Positions 48,745-59,443 of a stretch of 64,000 nt of DNA are shown here, piece after piece. A program made the translations under genes and the position numbers. The stretch spans positions 870,001-934,000 of the forward strand of contig JAQFVV010006256.1 of the NCBI GenBank assembly GCA_028023455.1, read 5' to 3'. Below the pieces are notes generated by a model. That model ran no database searches. It was not told the origin of the DNA and saw nothing but the letters and a program-made list of their open reading frames with translations. This stretch comes from Epiperipatus broadwayi. Its lineage: Eukaryota; Onychophora; Udeonychophora; Euonychophora; Peripatidae. Within the stretch, counting starts at the first letter, position 1; each line of letters starts with the position of its first letter.

Positions 48745-50410
48745 TTTGATGACACTTGGCATTGCATAGTTTCTGCAAGTTTGTCAAAATTTGGCTTGTA
48801 TGAACTTAAACTAATTTTTATTCACGATTCCAAATGTAGATCCGATAATTGTGATCTATGTTTAGTTTTTATCACATTCGTGCAGGAAAATGCTGATTTG
48901 CACAAATATGTTGAACCAAAAAAATGCATTGAAATATGCAGCAACTCTCCAAATATTTGGACATTGATAATACGTATTAATGTCCACAAGCCCCTATTTG
49001 AAGCTATTGATTTTAAATGTAATCACATTCAATATTTACTATTTTTTCTTCGAAGTCCGCTGAATCTGTATGTGCAAATTCATTTAATTTCATAGTGATA
49101 TTTATTGATGTTAACATTAAATGGATAAGACAAAAAAATAGTGATATCTTCAAGTTTGTCAAATTCCTTTATGAGGAATATATTTTCAACATTTTTGGGT
49201 AGATTAGATTCTACCTTAAGACTCGTCAGCCATATTTTTGAAATGTTTTAATTCACGATGCTTCAGTTGCATTACAAGTATACTTAATTTTTCCTTGAAT
49301 GAGTTCAAAGTGCTTATCATAACTATTATTGTTTTATCTTCCTTGTAGTTCTACATTTAAGTTATTTAGTTTTTCTGTAATATCACAAAAAAAAAGGCGA
49401 GATCAAGAAGCCATTCTTTATCATTCAATTCTGGATTTGAATCACCTTTTGTTTCCAAAAATGATCTTATTTGTGGTAGAAGTTTTCTGAATCTGATTAA
49501 AAATCTTGCTCGACTTAACCACCTTATGTCAATATGTAATAACAATTTACTATGTTCACTCTCACACAAGCTTTTTGATCTTATTTTATTAACAAATTTG
49601 AAGGCAACACTTACAACATGATTAAATTTCAATACTTTTGAACATAAAGCATGCTGATGTATAATACAATGGTAGTCCATAAAACTAGATATATCATTAT
49701 CATTATAAAACACAGCGTAACAAAACTAATTTTACTACCAATCATTACAGGAGCTTCATTGGTAGTTATTGATACTAATTTGTGAATTGGAAAATTCGTT
49801 TGTACAATATAATTCTTGAAAAAAATCATAGATATCTTGACCTCTTGTCCTTCCTTGAATTGGAATAACTGTTAGTTGGTATAATTCTTCTGTGGTTAAC
49901 ATATCAAAACCATGTGAATAAAAATACATAATTGCGCAGTACTTGTATAATCAATAGATTCATCAAACTGTAGTGATAAAAAGTTGCAATTGTTAGTGTT
50001 TTTATGTAAAATTTCTTCAAAATTTCAATTAGTTTCTTCTGTCCTAAGCATGATTGTGTTCTCATGATAATGATATATTGCTGATAGAAGCCATTTCAGA
50101 TTTATTCTTAAAATTTTCAAATAATACTTCACCAGCTTTGATGAAGGCTTTTTTCATATTTGTTCATCTTGAAAGAGCTGTAATTAAAGTTTCAGGAACT
50201 TTGAATGAGGCAATCGTAGAAGTTTTTGAGCTTGTTTTGTACTTGACAAAATTTTTTTGTTATGTAGTGAGTTGTGTCTTTAGCTATTGTATTTTAGCTT
50301 TTCTTAATGCAGTGCCTTGTGGATAATCATCTTCATAATTTTTATGAACAGTGCGAAAATGACTTTCTTCGGTAAAGCCCATGTGCACTGTAAATAATAC
50401 ATACACATTT
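48745..50410 (-). pseudogene. hAT transposase remnant, GTF2IRD2/ZBED5-like
   Basis: From the minus strand: F-T-E-E-S-H-F and T-V-H-K-N-Y (about 50390-50340), F-E-N-F-K-N-K-S-E-M-A-S, then F-D-E-S-I-D-Y-T in the catalytic domain (about 49970-49945), and K-L-V-S-I-T-T-N-E-A-P-V-M-I-G (49790-49740), where the usual T-D-G-A-P aspartate is asparagine. The open stretch 49713-49366 then gives C-I-I-H-Q-H-A-L and the hAT block R-W-L-S-R-A-R-F-L-x-R-F. The C-terminal dimerisation block F-G-S-T-x near 48840 and K-L-A-E-T-M-Q-C (about 48760) close it. Stops and frameshifts are frequent. Host GTF2IRD2 and ZBED5 genes derive from such transposases, but no sign of domestication is seen here. Confidence 0.8.
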
Positions 50411-51766
50411 GTTTTTCATCATAATAAAAAAATAATATTCACATTTTTTATGATAGTGATGTTTTTATTTTTTTCACACTTGTACTTAGTTTATTCACTA
50501 TAATCCTGTTGTGTATTCACTTGCCAACAAATAAAAAAAAAAAAATGTCTAAAGAAAATTATCACTAGTAAAGTTGAAAAAATATTTATTAACTTTTAAA
50601 CACATAAAACACAGATCTCTTCTAAAAGTTCGGCATTTGCAAATGTGATTAATAAATCTTTGATTCTAATTACTATTTTCCATAAAGACTAATATTCACC
50701 ACTGATAATACACTAACATGTCATCACTATTTTTATGGTCTGAGTTAAAATAATTACAAGTTATTTATACTCGCAGTTTTTCTCTGCACAATCTTATTGG
50801 AGCGCTTCAAGCTTACACAAATGAAAAGATCTGTTTTTGCCCTATTCGGCTATTGGTACCTACAGAGGCAAGGTCTCTGGGAATAATTCTTTCTTGGTGT
50901 AAAATCGTTATAACTTTCTGGACAGCTTTCACTCTGGATCCTTTTTCAAAAATCCAATATACGCGATAGCAGGCAGCACAATTCACGAAAAATAAAAAAG
51001 AACTCCGCTTTTTTCTGCACATACTATTTATGTCTATCACTGTTTCTTATCTGATATTAATATTATAATTGATCACTATTTTTCTTTGGGCTATCCCATG
51101 ATAGAATTTTTTTACCAAAATTATCCATTAAGCGTTAATTGCATTTGTGCACATTCCTTTCGCCACAATTAGTATTTTCGTTATTAATTGTACTAATAAT
51201 TTTTTTTACACTTGTTTAATTAATTTTAAAAATAGATTTCTGCTCTAATTAAACAATGCTATCTTTTTTCTGCAATTAATCTAATGGACATTACAGAATT
51301 ATTCCCATTTTATTTTATCCTTCAGCAATTTTTTTTCATTGCTCTTTACTTAAAATACCTTTCTATATTTAATACTACTTCTTTTCTCTTTTTTCTGGAA
51401 TAATTAAACATGGCTTTATAATTTATACAAAGTTAAAGTTCATTAAAATCCTTGTTTCTTTAGGACAATTTATATTTACTTCTCCTTGGGAAAATGGCAA
51501 TTAAATATTTCTAAGTATTTTAGGTCTAACATTACAGAAAAATAATTCTTTTCAGCTTCTTCCAACCTGGGTTTATTTTTGAAATTGGCAATAACAACAG
51601 GTGTTATTTTAAATTTTACTATTTTTAAACGAGAATAATTTTGAATTTTTACTTTTTTTATTTTTTATATTCAAATCTGTTCTGAATATATTACTATAAT
51701 TTGTCAATGTTCATATCAGCTTCACAGTTGACTTCAGAAACTGAGGTCGATGTCTTGGGCAACCCT
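50411..51766. other. Right part of the hAT element, noncoding
   Basis: No BED zinc finger or further transposase sequence was recognised; the frame at 51040-50813 (minus) has no domain. It probably represents the 5' leader of the transposon with decayed coding start. Confidence 0.4.
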
Positions 51767-51775
51767 GATATATTG

Positions 51776-52549
51776 TACCGTTTACAATCTAATTTACTCA
51801 CTCATGGTTTAATTTAGGCCAACTTTTACACACTATAAAGTGCAAGTTAATCAAGCTATGAAGAAGAAAAATATCTTATTCCTATTTCCCAAGAATATAA
51901 CTATATTTCCTGATTAACTGTCCTACCAATTATTACGACTTACACTGCCAGCAGAATCAGTTTTTTGTTTATTTTAACAAAGGCGCCAGAATTCTACAAG
52001 AATTTGCTGACCTGTTGCATTGCATCGTATATCGTAAATTAAGAAGAAAGTTACTAAAAAAAATTTGGTATTTTGATTCTTTGTTATTTTAAAGTTTGTT
52101 AATGAAATTTTCCCGGTACTTAAATAATAACTATTGGGCAAAGGTAATTGATACATTCAAGTCTCACTACTAAAATAAACAACTAAAATTAAGAACGTAC
52201 AGATGAAAATTATATTACAGGCAAATATTTTATTATACCAATAAGAATATTTAATGATAAATTATTATTAGAAATTAGAAAGAAGCCCGCTAATCCAGAT
52301 AATCACGTTCTGTTCTTCCTTTATCAAAATAATCTATGGATAAAATTTTCTCTATTGGGATTATATTATAAGCTTATACTAAGCCTGCGTTTTATACACA
52401 ATTAATGAAGCTATACATAACAATTTATAAGTTAAGTTGTTTTTCAGGAATTCTATGTTCCCATATTCATAGCTCTTTTCACTAGTAGCGAATGCCACAG
52501 TAAGGTATACAAATTTGTTCAATAATGTTTAAATGACCCACTTTTTAGA
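51776..52549. other. A+T-rich DNA between hAT and PLE
   Basis: Nothing recognised. The 60-codon frame at 52156-51974 (minus) has no features. Confidence 0.45.
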
Positions 52550-52730
52550 GATAGTAAAGCAGGCATTTCTTTGGTTGATTGCTTTGGGATCATCTGCAAT
52601 AAAACAAGTCTCCTTCACTTTGCATTTCGCATCATTGCGCTCTGTGCACATTATCTCGGCTGAAGCCGGTTGGAAGGTGTGGTCAATGACTTTCGTGCTC
52701 TACAAATATTGAGCTGCCTTCGGCCTTACT

Positions 52731-53255
52731 TCACATTCTGTGGTATATGTATTGATGTTGCGATACTCTAGTGGCAATATTTGCTTTAGTTTCACCATAG
52801 TATGTTGCTTGGCATCCTTGTTGGGGGCATGTCATCTTGTATATGACGTAGGGGGTTAGTTCAGGTGTAATTATGTCCTTTGCATTGTTGAGTAATCTAT
52901 TAGTAGTTGTTGGTGAATGAAAGCCTACTTCAAAGTCATTGGAAAGTTTTTTGATTAAAAGTTTAGTTATAGAGGATGTATATGATAGCAGAATCCACGA
53001 TTTATTTTCTATATCTGGGCTGAATCTAAGCTTGTAGTAAAATTGTTTAACCTTTCTTTTGATAAGTTTGCATTTGTATCCCATGTTCTCCAGGTCTGCC
53101 ACAAATTGCATTAAATTATCCTTCCTGTCAGCCTCGAATTTACATAAGTGATGATTTCTAAAAAGAAATGAAGACAAAGCTGCCAACTTGTGGGTCTGTG
53201 GTGCATTCGAACTAGGATGGACGTAGTCTGTTATTTCCGGTGGTTTAAGTATCAT
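52731..53255 (-). pseudogene. PLE C-terminal region: RT thumb and GIY-YIG endonuclease
   Basis: A 174-codon open stretch, the longest in the window. It begins with the RT thumb block (D-Y-V-H-P-S-S-N-A-P, H-K-L-A-A-L-S-S-F-L-F-R), has a connector, then V-I-Y-K-M-T-C-P, C-Q-A-T-Y-Y-G-E-T-K and T-R-V-S-Q-H at about residues 136-168. These are the Y...Y-G and arginine positions of GIY-YIG nucleases, here with cysteines as in the C-C-H-H variant of Penelope proteins. The frame ends at 52731, and the downstream conserved E residue was not found, so the domain is probably incomplete. Confidence 0.75.
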
Positions 53256-53259
53256 TCTA

Positions 53260-54360
53260 TAGTCGAGTTGTTATTGGTTCCTTTGAATTTGAATGTTAAG
53301 ATATTTGACCTCATGTTTTTCATCTTCCCATGTAACATTCAAAATTAATTTTGTAGCAATATGAAAGTCATTGTGAATGTTGTTAATTATGTTTTCCGGA
53401 GCCAATTAAAATTTATCTACATATCGAGTGTCGACTATATTAGTTGTGTTATTGTAGTATTTGGGCATAATTTGGTTTTCATAGTGATTGAGCACAATAT
53501 TAAAAATAATCCCACTCATGGGGAGCCCCATGGGCCAACCATTCTCCTTACGAAACCATTTTCCCTTAAATACTGCTAGGATGTTCTCATCAAGCCATGT
53601 GGGAAAGTCAATGATGAATTTGACACGTAAGTGAACAGTCCCTATTTTTTAACTTATTGTGGATAATCTCAATAGATGCGTTTCTATCAATAGAGCCATA
53701 AAGCAAAGCAATGCCAAGTGCAACAACTTTAAAATTCGGTTCAACGAATGCTTTCTTAATTCTGTCAACAAATTCAAATAATTAATTGTATACATCCCAA
53801 AGCCCAAGGCATCAATGGTTAACTAAAATCGCAGTCTTAAAATAGTGTGCTCCCCCAAAATCCAACATAAACCTCAGCAGCGCACCAGGCTTGGTGCAAT
53901 TTTGCATTCACAAACATTCTAGGGGGAGTCAAGGAGGAGGGGTAAATATGGTAATACTCTGCTTTGGCTTTATCACAATTAGTACACAAATAAGTAGAAA
54001 TAAACTTATCACGGTTAATTTTGTTGTTAAAATCCACATTTTCGAACTTAAATTTTTCGATCTGGGCATAGATTTGTAAATAGTTCATCGGTCACAATCA
54101 GGAATAATTAATCTTGGTTTACCGGTAAGTTTGTGTAGATTCGTGGAATTCCAAGCTCTTTGAAATTTAATTGTTTCTCCTGCCGGCCTCTTCACATTCT
54201 TGATCTCTCCCATAGCTGCACTGGAGCTAGAAACTCTTTTGTGGTGGCCTCTTCATTCCGAATGATAGTGTCCACAATGCTTCGTTTCCATCCTTGCATG
54301 CAGGCTGCATTCAGCAAATGAGAAGTATTCCTGCGCATTTTACTATCCTAGATCATTCTC
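53260..54360 (-). pseudogene. PLE reverse transcriptase, broken
   Basis: RT motifs lie in several frames. The palm catalytic box reads Y-V-D-K rather than Y-V-D-D (about 53435-53420), removing an essential aspartate. Motifs D-R-N-A-S and P-M-G-x-P-x-S-G-I are recognisable. Stops and frame changes are spread throughout. Confidence 0.7.
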
Positions 54361-54400
54361 TGGAAACTTCCAACTCTAAAACTTGAAGATGATACGACAA

Positions 54401-56851
54401 CAAACAGAAGGCCTAGATCGGAGTTATCTTCCTCTTTTTATACAACGATCCCGTTATGGAGCTTCTGCGCATATTATTATTATCACAATACGTAAGTGGA
54501 TAATCTTACACATTCATCTTTCTTTTTCTGTTACAAAGTTCTCCTTTTACCAATTCTTTTCACCATCTTTAATTTTTTAAGATTTTACTAATTGTAATCC
54601 TTTTAATTTTGGAATTTTTTCTTTTTATTTATCTGGATTAGTAATCTTAAAGTACTTTTATTCTTTCCAATTCTAACTTATTTTTAATTAAATAGATAAT
54701 ATTAAACATGAAAATAACTCATTGTGGTTTTAAGAAGATAAACTTCACTAATTAAAAATTCAATTGTATCTTTTAAAGATTTTTAAATTTTACTTTTTCT
54801 TTTGAAAAATAATCAATGCCAATATATGAACCATAGTATGTAAAATGATTCAATATATGTGCCCCCCCCCCCCCCAACATCATTTTTTTCATTTTATTGA
54901 ATTTTATCTAAAAAATGTTGAATATATTTTTATAATCTTTCATATATAAAATCACATTTTTTTCATTTTAAAAACTATTTATTTACATGAATCCATATAT
55001 ATATACACTTCAAAAATACATTATTTTAATTTTTCCTATATTTTGACTATTTTTCTGTAGTCATTCTCAAGATTACTGAAAATATATGTATCTACATTAT
55101 TATTATAAATATACATTTTTTTAAAACATAATCTAATATTTCTTTATCATCTATCTATAATTTTTTTTTATTTTAATTTTTATATATTACCAAATTTTTG
55201 AGATATACATATGGATTCATGAGAATAAATAAAGTTTTTAAAAAGAAAAAAGGACAATATTTTTATAGATTATTTTTGGAACCATATTTAAAGGGAAAAA
55301 AGGAATTTTATTTTTATTAAATTTATTAATAATAATAGTGATATTTATAAATACAATATATTCAATATTTTGCATTATATAAATATTTGAATTGTTTAAT
55401 TTTAATGTTCATAAAAAACTTGAGAATTCATAATTTATAAACTTTTCCTATCAATATATTAAATTCAAAATTGATGCTTTTAAATTTTCTCAGATTGTAT
55501 TTTAATTTAGTTATTAAAATTGTTTAATCCTTATCTGCATTGTTTTATTCTTATTTAAAAATTTTAAAAATCCATTTCTATACTCTTGAATACAATGACT
55601 TATATAATCTTTTATTTTATTTCACTAAGTTTCAAGTGATTCAGTCTTTATCAAAGTTTTTTTTGTTGTTGTTCACATGTAGAAAACGTTCTGAAGACCC
55701 GATCAATCAAAACTGTTAGTATATTAAAATAAAGGGTTATAAAAAGCATTGCATTCAAATACATACATGTGAATTTCTGTATTTTGATTCAAATTAATAC
55801 TCCTTAAAATAATAGCAGATGTTGCTTAGAGTCTATATTATATTTTGCAAATGTTTCATCAAACTCAATGTCTAGAGATGGACTCTGAAATAAATATGAT
55901 GTTAAAAACTGAAGAAATTCAAGATGATACTTTGACTTTTATGAATTGTTACTGCTTCTTAATTTGCAAAGTATAAACTATGAAGATAATTTGAAGTGGA
56001 TTGTATTGTGCATTAATACAAAACTTTAATTACTTTAAAAAACTGGAATATAGATGCTAATTTATTTACCTACTGTGGATATCAATTAAGTACTCTATTT
56101 AAGTTTATGAAAATGCTTTTATGTAGACAAACTGAAAACTAGTAGTAACATCATATGTATTTGTTAAAGCTGAGAAAAAGAAACACCTATTTGTAAGCCC
56201 ATAACAAATCAAAATACTACCCAGGGACACCTAAAAATAAGAATACACAAAAAAAAAAAATAGTGAATTTTGGCAGGTTGATGTTAAAATCATTTATTAG
56301 AATTTTTTTTTATCATTTCTACATTAATTTTTTTATAATTTTAAATTAAATTTAAAACATTTTTTTTCTTCACATTTTTTAGTCTTTAATAACAAGAAAT
56401 ATTGCATGGTTGCTCCTATTTATTTTCATTTTTTTAAAATGATGTGACAGTAATAGTCATCATTTACTTAAAAATAGAAGCATGCATAGATTCAAAAGAA
56501 AATATAATATTATATAATATTCAGAATTATTTTCCTTTTCCTAGTTACTCAGATAATAAAATTCAACCTAAACTTTTTATTTGTTACTTGTTTAACAATA
56601 CAGATGTAAAGATAAGTTGTATAATTTATTAGATTATTGATTGAAATTTATACAAAATGTATTTTCTTGATTAAAATTGAGAAATTATCAGACAAGAAAT
56701 AACATATATCTTGATGATTAGTTTATTTTATAAAATTCTATTTTAAAAGAAAAATTTTACTTTTTGTTTTTATTTTATATATATGATTTTATTATTATTT
56801 TTATCATTAAAATAACAATATACAAATTTAATCATCTTTTATTTTTTGTAG
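54401..56851. other. NCAPH: Region upstream of NCAPH
   Basis: The NCAPH promoter and at least one 5' noncoding exon are expected here, because a splice acceptor directly precedes the start-codon exon. No convincing exon or promoter could be picked out. A 14-base C run (54862-54875) is the only compositional landmark. Confidence 0.4.
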
Positions 56852-57043
56852 CATGTCGTTGATAAATACAAGTTCTCCTAAGACTCGCCCATTTCTTTCT
56901 CGAACTCCTCTGACACCTTCTAAATCATTAGACAACAATATTATAGAAAATGATGATGAAGCAGAACGTAAAGAAAATCGCAGGTTTAAGTTATTGGAAC
57001 TTCATCAAAAAAATATTCAAAGTCCAGGAACTTCATCAGAAAG
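56852..57043 (+). CDS. NCAPH: NCAPH (condensin I kleisin, Barren), first coding exon
   Basis: The exon starts one base before the ATG (56853), directly after a polypyrimidine acceptor (ATTTTTTGTAG), so an upstream noncoding exon is implied. It encodes 63 residues plus two bases, then a donor AG|GTATTC. The N-terminus has several S/T-P sites (S8-P, T18-P, T21-P-S-K) that fit cyclin-dependent kinase targets, as in vertebrate NCAPH. Next come an acidic stretch N-D-D-E-A-E-R-K-E-N-R-R and L-L-E-L-H, matching the N-D-D-E-x-E-R-x-x-R-R-x-S-R pattern of NCAPH. NCAPH closes the SMC2-SMC4 ring and recruits the HEAT subunits of condensin I for mitotic chromosome folding. The annotated frame continues past the donor to a stop at 57059, which is intron read-through. 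Confidence 0.8.
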
Positions 57044-59352
57044 GTATTCTGATAAATAATTTTGTGTTGTAGAAAAGTTTTTGCATCTCAAAAACAAAAA
57101 TAGTCATATTTTCTATTTAAAAGTCATTTATAAACACTATTTTCAGTCACTGTTTATTCTAAACAACAATCTTTTAATTAATGCACAAATCAGTTTTTAA
57201 TCACTTTTTATTACATTAGAAATTATTTCATTTTCTTTAATTCCAGATGTAATCTTTAAGCCCTCTTAAAAATCAAATATATCTACCAACTTTTAAAAAT
57301 TTTCATGACGATTTCATTCATTTTATCCAATCATTCACTTCACCCATGCATACAATTTTTTTATATGTAAATTATCATTGCATTTTATTTCAACATATGG
57401 CTGTCAATATGCAATTTGACCAGAACAGATCTCATTAGTTAAGTTTAACCATTCCAATCTTTCCCAGTAATCCTATATTAGGCAATTTATTTAACTAAAT
57501 TACAGAAACTTAATTTATAAATGCTGTATTTTTAACCAACACTTATTTCAAACATTCATATTTGCATCAAACAAGAACTAATTTACAGGAATTGACGATA
57601 TAGTCTCATTGAATTTTGTCAAGGTATTCACCCTGCTTTTACTATTTTTATTTATTTATGTAGTTTAGGAAAAACGAATGGAAAATTATAATAATTTGTT
57701 GATATTTATTATTAAGAACATTTTATCTAAAGCTTATTAAAAAAAATTGTAAAATAAATAAATAGAGTGTTAGGACTAAGAACAAAACAGAAAAAGTAGT
57801 CAATTTATTGTAAGACAAAAGTTAGATATTTAGGACTGTGTATGATAAGGTAATTATAAATTAAAGATAATGCTGTAAAAATGTTAATTGCAGTTTAGAT
57901 CCAAGAATTATTTGTATTGAGAGTAATTATGACAGGAATCAAATAGTTTATTTGTAAATATTTATTTTATGCACTTACATATAAAACTTAAGGATTTAAG
58001 TAATACTTAGAATGAAATGCTAAATATATTTTTTATGGAGTGGAAAATATTATTTTTTGAAAAGCATTGTGTAAATTGGGTTTTTTGGTTTTGTTTATCA
58101 AATAATCACTTTTGATTTTGTAAAAAAAATCTTTGTGCGTGATCCATTATTGTTTTTAAAATTTCAATTAAAGTATGAAAAATAATCTGATTTTTTGTAT
58201 TCTTATATGTTCTCCAACAATCTAGGTCACATCATATCTTTGGAATCTTGTTTTGAATTAGTATTGCATATATGTATGTGTAGGAAACAAGAGATGAAAA
58301 CTCTTTAAGATTGGACCAAATCTATAGGGGGAATTGCCTTAATCACAGATAACTTATGTTTCAGTTAATGGTCAAGGAACATTGATTAAATAATTAAATT
58401 GAATGAATTAAATAAAAGTCATATTATTGTTTTGCAATTATTAAATAAAAATTTTAGCAATAAAAGCAATGTATAGCTTTATATTAAGGTTAGCAGTCTT
58501 TCAAGAATTTGATTTATGATTCTAATCAAAATATTGCTTTTTATAAGCTAAAGTAGTTATTATATCTGTCAAATAGCTATTTATATTAACTATTAATTAA
58601 AATTCAATTAATCAAAACATGATCATGAGAATATATTGCTCTTGTCATATAATATTTGTTAATTAAATCAATGTTTATATAATCTGCTATGAGTAAAAGT
58701 AATAATAATCTATCCAATGCAGGGAAATAGACCAGAATTGTGTAAAGTTTTTGATATATGTCATACTTTTATCAATTGACTAAAACTGGCTGTGGTAGCT
58801 TATAATGAAAGATACCAAAATAGTTTCGAAATTATGTATTTGCACTAATAAGTTATCTTGAGTATTACTTTAAGTCATTAATTTAAATAGGATCGTATAA
58901 ATAAAAGATGGATGCAATGCATATTAGTCAAACACTGGTCATAGTATAATAAGTCTGCTATTACTGTCATCAATGTTCATTGACTAAATCAATGCTTACA
59001 CAATTGATTATGAAAGAAAATAAATATCATTATTTTTCCAATATAGAGAAATAGACTCGTGAAGGTGTGATAATTATTTGATATTTTAAAATGAAAACCA
59101 TTTATAAAGATTAACATTATTGTACTTTTTTAAATTTATTTATTTTTACTGAATATCTGAAATGATAATTTATTTTCTGCTATTATTGTTTCTGGAGAAA
59201 AATTTTAAATTGGATAAAAAAAAGAAACTGTTTTTCAAAATAGATAGTCTGATCATCTCATACTGTCTTGTTAGGTTTATATGTGTGTGTAAAAATATAC
59301 AGTGGCTAGCTAAAGTAAATTTTTAATTATTTAAAGTGTTTATTTTGTTTAG
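57044..59352 (+). other. NCAPH: NCAPH intron between coding exons 1 and 2
   Basis: GT at 57044 and AG at 59351-59352 (TTTTGTTTAG), phase 2. About 2.3 kb of A+T-rich DNA, in which no transposon or other feature was recognised. Confidence 0.75.
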
Positions 59353-59443
59353 ACGGACTTCCATTTCATCAAATATTGCTGGTCTGACTAATGCACAACT
59401 TGCTGAACATCATTCTAACTGCATCAAATTATCTGCAGAAAAT
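59353..59443 (+). CDS. NCAPH: NCAPH (condensin I kleisin), second coding exon
   Basis: 91 bases flanked by TTTGTTTAG and GTAAGC. The first base completes an arginine codon with exon 1 (AG+A), then 30 codons follow in phase. They include I-S-S-N-I-A-G-L-T-N-A-Q-L and A-E-H-H-S-N-C-I-K-L-S-A-E-N. This is the strongly conserved start of the kleisin N-terminal domain (family pattern T-N-x-Q-x-x-E-H-x-x-x-C-I-K-L-x-x-E-N), which contacts the SMC2 neck. The exon ends in phase 0 exactly where the family continues with K-I. Residues 1-94 of the protein are thus covered; human NCAPH is over 700 residues, so most of the gene lies beyond the window. Confidence 0.9.

Larger units (their letters stand above)
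48229..51767 (-). mobile_element. hAT DNA transposon (GTF2IRD2-like transposase), decayed
   Basis: The left end begins CAGGGGCAGCCAAACTT and the right end, read inward, CAGGGTTGCCCAAGAC. Both are variants of the CAGGGGTGGCCAA-type terminal inverted repeat of Ac/Charlie-like hAT elements. The 8 bases outside are ATATATGT (48221-48228) and ATATATTG (51768-51775), six of eight identical, a plausible decayed 8-bp target-site duplication. Minus-strand transposase fragments fill the middle. The length, about 3.5 kb, suits a once-complete element. Confidence 0.75.
52550..54400 (-). mobile_element. Penelope-like retroelement with GIY-YIG domain
   Basis: Minus-strand fragments from 54360 to 53260 give the RT of Penelope-like elements: S-L-E-F-H-E-S, H-K-L-T-G-K-P-R-L-I-I-P, L-G-F-G-M-Y-T-I-N-Y-L-N-L, L-Y-G-S-I-D-R-N-A-S-I-E-I-I, W-P-M-G-L-P-M-S-G-I-I and R-Y-V-D-K. 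The open frame 53255-52731 follows with the GIY-YIG domain. This RT-then-GIY-YIG order defines the class. The 3' limit is uncertain; less A+T-rich sequence continues to about 52550. Confidence 0.8.

Noticed and set aside
57044-57059. Last residues (Y-S-D-K) of the 68-codon frame as NCAPH protein
   Set aside because: They are read-through past the donor; splicing to 59353 restores the conserved sequence.
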